Source: Galbula dea (Eukaryota > Chordata > Aves > Piciformes > Galbulidae). From it: 64,000 nucleotides of DNA. Shown one piece after another: positions 1 through 10,500 of this stretch. The DNA lies in contig VWZX01010552.1 in the NCBI GenBank assembly GCA_013399015.1, positions 254,824 through 318,823 of the forward strand, in the 5' to 3' direction. Positions within the stretch are counted from its first letter, which is position 1; every line of letters begins with the position of its first letter. Under the pieces are notes generated by a model. That model made no database searches. It saw nothing but the letters and a program-made list of their open reading frames with translations, and was not told the DNA's origin. The position numbers and the translations under genes are program-made.

Positions 1-238
1 GGGTGTTGCTGGCGAAGAGGAGCGGCCCATCCCCCTGTCGGTACTGCTTCCTTCTCCTCAGGGCCTACATGACACAGCAGGATCGCGACGCGGATCGGGC
101 CCGGGCCGCGCCGCGCTGAGACGAGTAAAAGCGAGGCGTGCAAGGCCGGGCTGGGCCCAGCACCGGCCTAGGCCGCGGCTGGGCCTAGGCCGCAGCCGAG
201 CCTAGGCCGCGGCCTGCCAGCAGATTGCCCACACTTAC
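1..238 (-). other. VCP intron 1, 5' part, with 17-base triplicate
   Basis: GC-rich sequence after the VCP donor at 238. It contains three head-to-tail copies of a 17-base unit beginning CCTAGGCCGC at 167, 184 and 201 (the last one slightly short). No coding potential was recognised. Confidence 0.6.
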
Positions 239-255
239 TCGGATCCCGAAGCCAT
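239..255 (-). CDS. VCP: VCP (p97) first coding exon, partial gene
   Basis: Only the first coding exon lies in the window; the gene runs off the left edge. On the minus strand an ATG at 255-253 opens MASGS plus two bases of a sixth codon, followed at 238 by a GTAAGT donor. VCP proteins begin MASGAD/MASGSD, and the split inside the sixth codon suits the known tiny first coding exon. Position also supports it: in human, VCP is the next gene after the FANCG 3' end in the same orientation. VCP is the hexameric AAA ATPase that extracts ubiquitinated proteins from membranes and complexes (ERAD, autophagy, DNA repair). With only 17 coding bases the call rests on start, phase, donor and synteny together. 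The untranslated leader just upstream (from 256) is affected by an assembly duplication around the N at 501. Confidence 0.8.
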
Positions 256-259
256 GGCG

Positions 260-567
260 CTGCTAGGGGGTAAGGGGCGAGGGGAGGCGTGCGACGGCGG
301 TTCCTCAGGCCGGGCGGGCGGAGGCAGACAAAGCTCTCTCTGCATGAGGCCTAGCCCAGGCTCGGGCCACGCTAGGGCCCGGAAGGCAGGCGGTCCCAGA
401 CCCCGGACCCAGCGGGAGGCCTGGCTGGGCCAGGCCTCCCCTCCCCTCCATGACTCGACACTTCCCGGGGAGGGCCAGCCAAAGTGGAGGGGGGAGGGCG
501 NCTGCTAGGGGGTAAGGGGCGAGGGGAGGCGTGCGACGGCGGTTCCTCAGGCCGGGCGGGCGGAGGC
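260..567. repeat. 66-base direct duplication at an assembly join
   Basis: Bases 260-325 recur without a visible difference at 502-567, directly after the single N at 501. The 175 bases between the copies (326-500) occur once. An exact copy starting at the base after an N is typical of two contig ends that overlap but were not merged. The VCP leader is therefore probably represented wrongly here. Confidence 0.75.
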
Positions 568-691
568 TGTGGTGCGCCTTGCAAAGGCAGGCAGCAACGG
601 CAGACCAAGGCGCTTCGCCTCAGAGCCGACTCATCGGACGGGGTAACTCCGCCCCGCGCCGCCTCGCCCGCCTAGCAACAGCGTGCGATGG

Positions 692-973
692 CCAATCGAA
701 AATTCCGACGTGCCAGAGTTTCAGCCAATGGGAGAAGAGAAAATGGGAGGTGAGGGGTAAAAATCCCGACGCCCTCGCTTCTCTGCCCCGCCCCTCTCCT
801 TTTTCCGTCCCAATCGTCACGAGCCAAGCGCAACCACCCGTCAGCCAATCGCAGCACCTCTCCTGCAGTGGCTGTTCTACCGGGCAACACTGTGCAGGCG
901 ACCAATGGCTAAAGTCCATCAGCAGGAAGTGCCGCCGCGACGGCCACCCGAGTTAGTTTCCCCTCGTCATTGG
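692..973. promoter_or_regulatory. VCP promoter region with five CCAAT boxes
   Basis: Core CCAAT pentamers occur on the plus strand at 692-696, 724-728, 844-848 and 902-906, and the inverse ATTGG at 969-973. All lie within 282 bases of a GC-rich segment upstream of the VCP start. CCAAT is the NF-Y site and works in either orientation; clusters are typical of TATA-less housekeeping promoters. The transcription start is not visible from sequence. The segment lies about 0.6 kb beyond the FANCG stop, so it must serve the leftward gene VCP. Confidence 0.65.
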
Positions 974-1434
974 CTAGCCGATGGCGAAAGGGAAACGAGC
1001 GGCTAGGGGGCAGCTAATCAGAAGGGGGGGCGGGATACGGCTGGTAAAGGAGCAACCGGGATATGCTAAGCTTTCAGCCATTAGGGCAGCACGTGGGGTA
1101 GCGGAGCGGAATTGCTCATCTCCCTCGACTGAAGGGGTGCGTGCAGGGCCCAGGCCTTCACCTCCACCCAGAGCCACTTGCATCCATTGTGCTCCACTTG
1201 TGTGTGTTGGGCGTTTTTCTTTCCCGTTAGTTCTTTCGGCAGGGCCGGACTTGCCTACAGACAGGTCCATAGGTCCCACTTCCCCCATCTCCCGCAGGAT
1301 TCCTCCCACACACCCATGGCACAGTCCACAGGCTCACAGCAGTCTCAAGGCCACGACTGCAACGATTTGCTCTAGAAAAAGGGTGCAGAAAAACTTAAAA
1401 CGCAGAAGAACTTAAACTAAACAGAGCCAAGACT

Positions 1435-1440
1435 TTTATT
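1435..1440 (-). terminator. FANCG poly(A) signal
   Basis: TTTATT on the plus strand is AATAAA on the minus strand, about 140 bases after the FANCG stop codon. Cleavage would fall near 1410-1425. No competing AATAAA was seen between the stop and this site. Confidence 0.65.
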
Positions 1441-1579
1441 GGAAAAGGAGACCAGTCTTTAGTTTCAGTCCTTTGGGAATCCAGCTTTATCCCTGACTAA
1501 TTCTGGGCCTTGGAGGAGTCCGTCAAAGGCTGGTGCGGGGGTGGAAATTCAGCATGAGGGGACGAGGAGACAGACAAGG

Positions 1580-4500
1580 TTAGCTGACAGGGTCCTGGCC
1601 TGCACTCCCAAGGTAATCCTGCATGCTTCTGGCGAAAGATTTGCTGTGAAGGAATGTTGCCTCCTTCAGACACACCAGGTACAAAGGGCAGGATCTGAAA
1701 GAAAAGGGATTATGGCAGCAGCACGGACTGCAGCATTCCCTTACCATCACAGAATATTAGGGGTTGGAAGGGACCTCTTGGAGATCATCTAGTCTAACTG
1801 CCCATGTCAGAGCACGTTCACCTGGAGCAGGTTGCTAGCACCCAGGTGGGCTTTGAATGTCTTCAGAGATGGATACTCCACCACCTCCTTAGGCAGCCTG
1901 TTCCAGTGCTCCACTGCTCTTAAAGTAAAGAAGTGCCTCCTTACATTTAGATGGAAATTCCTATGCTCCAGTTTGTGCCTGTTACCTCTTCTCCTGTCAC
2001 TGGCAACACTCACCAACCCATTAAGTATTTATAAGCATTGATAAAATCCCTTTAGTTTTCTCCTCTCCAAGCTAAACAACTCCACCTCACTCAGCCTCTC
2101 ACCATAACAGAGATGTTCTAATCCCCTCATCATTCTCGTAGCCCTTTTCTGCACCCTCTCAGAAGTTCCTTGTCCTTCTTGAACAGGGGAGACCAGAACT
2201 GGACGCAGGCAGAGAAAGGGAGAAGAACCTCCCTTGCCACACTCTTCTTAATGCATCCCACAGACCCGAGCCCCTGGCAGGCAGCAGACCTCTCTAGAGA
2301 GGCTGTCTGGACAGCAAATGGGTGCTTCAGTCCCCTTCAGTAAGGAGTCCTCAGTTTCTAACACCCTTTGTCTCTTTTTTGTGGCACTGGTCTTAATAAA
2401 ACTGTTTGGTTTCAGCAGCTTTGCACGAATATCCTTTTCTTGGTCCTAGCTATTCAATATATAGCCGTCCCCTTCTAGCCCCAGAACATCATATCTGTTG
2501 TGCAGGGGCACATCAGTAGTGTGGGGGAGACGACTCCTACTGTTCTGAGCAGAGACAAGAGTCCAGCCTTCCTTGCCTTGCAAATCTGCTGGACCAGTCA
2601 GCTCAGGGTTAGAGCCTAATTCACCTTCCCACTGCAAGGAACCCGGGAGGGGCTGTCGCTCAGCCTTTGTCAATGCATAATATCACACATCAATCTCTCT
2701 CTGATTCCCAAATGCTATTATTTCCTGTTGAGATCCTCACGAAACATAGCAAGCTGCTCACTTGCCTTATCCAGCTGGGCACATGCGCACCCATGGCACA
2801 CATCTCTATCTTGAAGCCATAGGGGAACTACTGAGTTCTGAAGTTCCCCATAGCTGAGGGTCTGAGTAGCTCTTTCAACCCTTGAGGGGTCTACTTGGAT
2901 AGATGAATCAACCCCTGAAAGTTGTGGCTAATCTGTCTGAATTTCAGCCTCAGCCTGGCTGTTGTGGTGTGTGGAAACCATTTTAGGTTTGATGAACCCT
3001 GCTGCACTTTCCCCCTGCATGCCTGTGTGAATTGACGTGCAAACTGAAGCACCTGCTCCTGTTTGCCTACCCCTGCTTGCCACATTCCCAGGGACTACCT
3101 ACCTATTTACCATGGTCTGGTTAGGAAGTCTGCTTGCTGTGTGCAATGCCCAGCCCCCAGCTCTGGCCTCCCTTTTGGCTCCAGGTCTGCTCTTTGGTGC
3201 TCTGGGGAGTCCCTTCAGAGCCACAGGCTATGGACCATGGAGTAGACATGGGGGGAAGCTCCTCAGACAAAACTGACCTGTAGGGTCCAGGCCAGTAGGA
3301 GCCAAGCTAAACTGTCCATACAGGTTGAAACATAGGATACACTGCTAGAGCTCTTGTGAGAGGCCAGTTGAGATCCCACCCATCCCCCTACACACCTTCC
3401 CTGCCCCTCCTGCTGCCCATCCTCGCCAGAGGGTCTCTGGGAGAACTTCTGCCAGTGAGCAGCCACCTCCTGCTTTCGATTCAGTTTCCACAAGGCCTGC
3501 ACCAGGTAGGAGGCAGCAGCTGAGTTACCTGAAAGACACAAAGGAGGATTCAGCTGTACGCAGGAGAGGCGCAGGTCCCCAGCACTGCTGTGGGTTGCAG
3601 GGTCTTGCAGAAGCTTAAAAGCCAGACAGAGATGAGCATGGAGAGATGATGTAATCAGGAGACTGTCCTGGCTGTGTCACAGACTCTAATTAACCCTGGG
3701 GCTGGCAGACAAGGCAAATGGCATTCAGGACACAGCCTGGGGTTCTCCTTGCGGGCAGGCTTGCAACCATAAAGGGAGGTAGCTGCAGTCAGGACTGGGA
3801 CCAGTAGGTTTAGCAAAGCCTGGAGAAGCTCACACCCCTGCAACATGTCAACATGGCTGGAGCAGTGAATAGGGGAGGTCAGCCCTGGGAGCAGTATTAA
3901 TGATGTCTCAGCTATGCTCAGGACACATATGGCCCCCTGCTCTGTTCCCCCCTCTTCTATCAGTCCTCCATACTCAGCCTCTGGACTGCCAGCCAGGGAC
4001 ATGCAGCTTCCAAGGACAAAACAAGACTCCGGCTACTCTATTTTGGGAAAACAGACCCTGTCTCGGTGAACGCTGGCTATTCCAGTCTGGGGTTTGTGCA
4101 GGAAGACATTTCCAAGCTCTCTCTGGGCACATGTTGTGGACAGTGGGCTGACCACAAACCAGAGAATCATCTCAGGTATTAACATTGCTAGTAGCCCTAC
4201 TGTAGTTCCTGCCATCTGAGTAAGTCTGGTCTAACTTGTAAGACCTTTCTGCCAAAGACAGCAAAGCAGCCCAAGACAAATCTGTGGAAAACCCCTCTGT
4301 TCCTCACCAAAATGAGCCTCTTACCTGGTGAGATCTGCAAAACATGCTGAAAATCCAACAAGGCTTCCTTGTGCCTTCCCAGCTCCATGAACTGCACACC
4401 TCGCCCAATGAGAGCGAGCAACCTGATCTCCTGGAGCACCTCCACTTCTGGCAGGAGATTCTCTGACACATAAAGGCACAAGAACCTGAAGACAGCACTC

Positions 4501-7500
4501 TCCAAAAATTCACTCCCTTACCCAAGAGGCTGAGCCATGTTAGCAGGCAGCTCCTGTTTCCACTACTACCAAGCACAGAGAACCCAACCCAGCCATGCCC
4601 TGCTGAGGTCCCAGCTGTGCAGCATTCTACCTGTTGGTTCAACACCAGACCCACAAAGCTGGACTCGCAAGGTGTTGCTGATGCATCTGCAGGTGGAAGG
4701 ACAGAAGAGCTCTGGTACCACTCCGGGGCTGGAAAGCCAGCTGCAAACTGTAAGGTCAGCCCCTGCCAGCCATTGATGCCTGCTGGGGAGGCCTCTCCTA
4801 CCAGTGAGGCTTTGTTACCTGCTGAATTGTGTTACAGCCTCCTTGCTCTCGCCTAGCTTGGCCCATGCCCAGCCCTGGTGCAGGTATCCAGCTGCTCTCC
4901 AGGCAAGGCAGCACAGACTCTCCTTCTGGGACAGCCATGCCCCTGGTGATGGGCACTGTGGCTGCTCCAGTCTCTTCTCCACTCGTAACATCCCTGGGAT
5001 CAAGTCAGTTGTCCGACTGATGACTTCCTCGCACATGGTAATGGCATCTTCGTGCCTCCCCATCTGCTCCAAGGCAGACGCTGCTTCCAGGAACACTTCA
5101 GGGATCCTAGGCAGAGCTGAGCCGCCACCTAGGGGCGCCTGTGAAGCAAAAGCAATGGCAGCAATCAGAAACAGAACTGCAGAGCACACTGCCAAGCAGA
5201 ATGACCCTGTGCTTACTGGAAACCTGGAGCTGCCTCCCAGCAAAGCTCAGACCCACGCAGACACTGGAGCCTGTCAGAGGAGGCAGAAGCTGTAAAGCAC
5301 TAGCAGCTCAGCAAACTCAAAGCAGCAATGCCTACTCTTGAAGTGAAGGACATCCCGAACCAGGTCAACAGCTGTTCCCCACAGAGAAAGAGAAGCTGTT
5401 TGTCCAAATACCAGCAGCAAGTAGTCTCTATTGTGCATTCAAATGCAGACATGCCACATATCAGAGGTGCCAGCCCCCACCTTGTTTCCTTCACTTCACA
5501 AACTAGACACTGAAACCTGGAGTTCAGGGGTGATGCCTGGGTCCAGGCCTTAGGATGGGGATCCAAACCTCACCTACCAAGTCACCAAGGGAGTGCTGTA
5601 CCAGGACACTCACCTGCTGCTGCAGTCCCTCTTGAAGCAGATCCAGAAGATCCAAGTAATGTTCTACTGCATCATCCACCCTGCAACAGGGACAGGATGT
5701 GTGGTGGAAGGAGCAGAGGGACCCTGAGAAGTGCCAGCAGCCAGGTGGAACCTGGATCACCAGCCCACAGGCTCTCCCTGCACCACACTCTCTCTGGTTG
5801 CAAAACTCATGCTTTGAGCAGACCTACAACAGCAGTATGGAACTGGACAGTTTCCAGGAGAAAACTACAGAGCCCAAACAAGCAACATGCTGCAAGTAGA
5901 CCAGCGGCACTGTTACCTCCCACCCTGGAGACACCGCTGCGCCAGCAGGTACTTCACTTCAGAGCGGTGGCGATGGCAAAGGAGCGAAGCTAGAATCGGT
6001 GTGTGGACAAGAAGCTCTGTTTTGATTAAGAAATATGGACTAGAGGAAGCAGCTGTTGGAGGGTTTGTTTCCAAAGCCTGTGAAACAGTAACAGAAGATA
6101 TGGTCAACACAAACCTAGTGAAGTCCCAAACAGCTGCAATCGCTTGCCACTTCTGGCATACAGAGATGCATGCAGACAAGCAGAAGCTCTGCACTTCATA
6201 AGCACAGCCACACTGTTCTCATTTGCTACAGCACAGCTGCTTCCAGGAAAAGCAACAAGGATCACACAGGGACAAGCAGATTTCTGACCTCCATATGGCA
6301 TCAGATTTGCAAAATCACACAGATCACCTCAGGTTTTTAGTTCAATTTGCTCTGAGGTGTCTGGAGCACCATCTCCCATTGCAGCCACAGACCTAGTTAG
6401 ACTGGATCTGGGCCCATTTTTAATGGGAGAGATCACTCTCCACAGCTGTTCTTGTATCGTGTGGGTTTCAAAGAGCTAACCTCCAAACTCGGTGTCTACT
6501 GCTGTGACCTGCTCCACTGCTGTGGCTAATGCACACCCCCTCACAGCCACAATCTGCCTTTGAATGGTCATTTTACTCTTAGATATTCCACTAAGAAACT
6601 GATCCTTTCTGATGTGAGAGTGTAACTACTTCTCCCAAGCTACCAAGTTCATGAACTGGGATCCAAGGGCCTTGCCACATCCAACTGCCAGCTGCTGAGC
6701 AGGAATTTTGGATCTCACTGGGCTCCTCCCTGCCCACTGCTGAAGGCAGCACCATGGCTGGACTGCTGTAGTCACATTTGCAGAACCCTCAAGGGCCAAA
6801 CAAAGTTTCAGAAGGCAGGAGCCTGCTTGAAGTTCTCTGCAGGCTCTTCTGGGCAAAAACCAAACTGGAATAAAGAAAGCAGACAAACCTCATAGAGCAG
6901 GGCCAGGGCCTGCAGTTCTGCATCAGTCTCCCCCAGCTCGTGGTACACTGCTGCTGCATGGGACAGAGCAGGAAGGCACTGGAAGTCTACCTGGAGGGCC
7001 CATTTCAGGTGCTGAAGTGCTATCTGAGGCTTGCCCTAGTTAGATGGGAAGAGGTGACTTTTACAAGGACAATGGTACTGTTTGGTAAAATTCAGATCCC
7101 TGCTCTGCTTCCCCAGCGATTCCCACTAAACAAGGGCAGAACTTTAGCCAAAGTCAGCCCTCCTCAGGCTGCTTTTTGAGTTTCTCTCTGCAGCAACTCT
7201 CTACGCTCAGGCAAAATCCCTGCCTGGATTTTGCATCTGCTCAAGGAGGCTGGAGCCACAACGGCAACTTCTCTCAAGACTTCGCCTTCCTGCAGCTGCC
7301 TAGGACCAGGCAGAGGCAACACAGACACTAGCCTAAGCCTCCCCACCCCACCCTAGGCTGCGTTTCTCCTCTCTGATCCCCCTGGCAGGGGAAAGGCCCA
7401 GCCATTACCATTCGCTGAGCACAGCAGCCAAGGCAGGTGTAGATCTGAGCCAGGACTCTCTTGGAGCAGAATCCTCTTGTAGCCTCCTGAAGGAGGGAGA

Positions 7501-10500
7501 GGGCAGTGGGGAAGTTCCCAGCCTCCAACTCTTGCAGCCCTAGGACAGACCCAACATCTCAGCTCTGCAGCTGCCCTACTTGGTCCCTACAGAAGCATAC
7601 ACACCCTTTTACTCCTAGTGCCATAGTGACCTCTTCTCTACACCCAGCAATGCACACCAAGATGGTGCCAAGCCGCCATCTTTGTTTTGATGGTACTGCA
7701 AGAGAACAGCCACCTGATGGAAACATCTAGCAGAAATACTAACAGCTTCCAAGCCCAGAGATGAAGATGCCTGCTTTAGCCTAGAACAAGGGCAGAGGTA
7801 CGTGATGGTCAGGTCCACCTCTGCATTCATCCGCAGCGACAGCAGTGCATACGAGGAGGCACAAGTGGAATCTCAAAGACTTTCCAGCTCATCTGGGCCA
7901 TTTCCCAGCAGGATGCTTTGGGAAAGTATTTCATTAGTACTTACCATGAATGCTCTTTGCTTTTATTTTAATCCTCATTTCAGGCTTCCCTCTGAAGCTG
8001 CTCTCGTATGCCTACATCCCATTCACATCTGCCACCCTGCTGCTGGAAGTGTTATCACCTATCACCTAGAGGTAGGAGGTCTGTGGACAGGAGCTCCTGC
8101 CCTCCCTCCTTGGAGGAAGGCGCTGCATCACCCTGAGCACAGCAAGACAGTGCTTGCTGCCCCCAGTGCTGCTGGGGTTGTCAAGACAGTGAGCAAGAGA
8201 AAACCACAAGTGGAACAGAATGCAGCAGACAGGTAAGATCACCTGCTCTTAAAACAGGCTACAGAGCTGCACAACAGCATTCCATGGCTCTTACAGCATC
8301 ATAATTGGACTGAAACAGTGCTTGCAATAAAGCAGATACCAGAAGACAGAGGAAACAAAATCCTCCTAAGTCTCCTGCCAGTCTTTTGCTTTATACAAGG
8401 TCACTGTGGGGCACAGACACCTACCTAAAGCCACAAACAGGAAGAGGAACCATCTGACAGTGCAGAGAAAGGCTTAGCTGGGGAAAAAGCAGAGAAGCTC
8501 TTTGGATAGTGAATGGCAAACTTGAGACCTAAAGGTTCAGCCCAGGCCCTCTTCCAAAGGAACAGCCTAGAAAACCCCAAGGGTCAGTTTGTCTGGAAAG
8601 AGAAACCAGGAAAAGGGCAGGGAGAGGGGGTCCTGGGACAGAAGAGCAGTCGGAGACTGTGCTGGCACCTCCACCCCACAAACCTTGCAGGAAGGCTGCT
8701 GCTGTGCAGAGAATATCTTTCAAGTCCTTGGTGCTCTGTACAAGGGGCAGGGAGGTCCCCTCAGCAGGCAGTTGCCATGCCTTGAGCAGGGAGAGGAGTT
8801 CATTCTTCCTGTTGCTGCAGTTAGCTCTTCCCATGTTCTGTGAAGACATGGAGGAAAGCAGGGAAGCAGGAAACACTGATTGTAAGGCACAGGGAAAGAG
8901 AAGTCCCACCAAATCCTTCAATAGTGCTGTCTGAGCTGGGAAGCAATGTCCTACCTCACTTCAATGGCAACCTCCTTGCTACAGTGATGCATGCCTGGCC
9001 TGGGGCAGCACCTCCCCACCTCAAAGCAAGCACCTTGAGAGGCTCCTGGCAAGGCAGATCCAAGTGCTGTTGGAGGGCATTTTGTGGGCACACCCACAAA
9101 AAGGTGTTGGGACCACTCGCCCATCTAAGGTTGCACACCATTGCACACCAATGCATGCAGCATGGGCAACAAACAAGAAGAGCTGGAAGCCATGGTTCAT
9201 CAGGACAACTATGACATAGTGGCAATCACAGAAACGAGGTGGGACACCTCGCATGACTGGAGCGCCACAATTGATGGCTACAAGCTCTTTAGGAGGGACA
9301 GGCAAGGAAGGAGAGGAGGTGGGGTGGCCCTATATGTTAGGAACTGTTATGATTGTCTTGAACAAGTATGGGGATGATAAGGTTGAGCTTCTGTGGATTA
9401 AGATTAGGGGCAAGGCCAACAAGGCAGATACCATTGTGGGTGTCTGCTATAGTTCTCCCAACTAGAGCACTGAAGGTAGATTAAATGTTCTACAAGTATC
9501 TGGGTGAAATCTCAAGGTTGTTTGCCCTTGTTCTTGTGGGGGATTTCAATTTCCCTGATATCTGCTGGAATTACAACACAGTTGTGAGGGAACAGGCCTG
9601 AAGGTTTCTGGAATGTGTTGAGGACAACTTTCTGATGCAGTTGGTGGGTAAAATAACCAGGGAAGAGGCTCTGCTGGACCTGCTCTTTGTGAACAGGGAA
9701 GGGCTGGTAGGAGCTGTGACAGTTGGAGGTCACGTTGGGCACAGCAACCTCAAATTGGTATAGTTCTCTATTTTCAGAGATGCCAGGAGTGGGGATAGCA
9801 AAACTGCCATCCCAGACTTCCGGAGGGCTGACTTTTAACTTATTTAGTAGCCTGATTTCCAGATATCCTTGGGAGTCAGTACTGAAGGATTTAGGAGTCC
9901 AGGAAGGCCAGACGCTCTTCAAGAATGAGGTGTTGAAGGCACAAGAGCAGGCCATGCCTATGTGTTGCAAGGCAAGCCAACAGCACAGAAGACCAGCCTG
10001 GCTGAATAAGGACCTCTGGCTGGCACTCAGGATAAAAAGGAGAGTTTATCACCTTTGGAGGAAAAGGCAGGACACTCACAATCACTACGAAACTGTCGTT
10101 GGGGCTATGTAGGGAGGGAATTAGAAGGTCCAAAGCTCAGTTAGAAATCAACCTGGCCTCCTTGGTAAGAGATAATATATTTCAAGAAACTTCTCGTGTT
10201 AATAGCAAAAGATGGACAAATGAAACCCTCCATTCCCTAACAGATGCAGGAGAAACTTAGTGACAAAAGATAAGGATAACGCTGAGGTACTTAATGACTT
10301 CTTTGCCTCAGTCTTTAGTAATAGGACCAATTATACAGAAGGAATCTATACCCCTAAACAAGAAAACAGGAACTGGGAACAGAATGACACCCCCCCCAAC
10401 ACCCCCAATCCAGGAGGAGGTGGTCAGTGACTTGTTGCACCACCTGGATGAACAGAAATCCATGGGATCAGATGGGATGCACCCAAGAGTGCTGAAAGGG

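Noticed and set aside
981..1415. 144-codon plus-strand frame between VCP and FANCG
   Set aside because: No family resemblance. It overlaps the VCP promoter and ends over the FANCG poly(A) signal.
6626..6886. Additional FANCG exon on the minus strand
   Set aside because: The frame continues past the exon 7 donor into intron, and the exon chain is already phase-complete without it.
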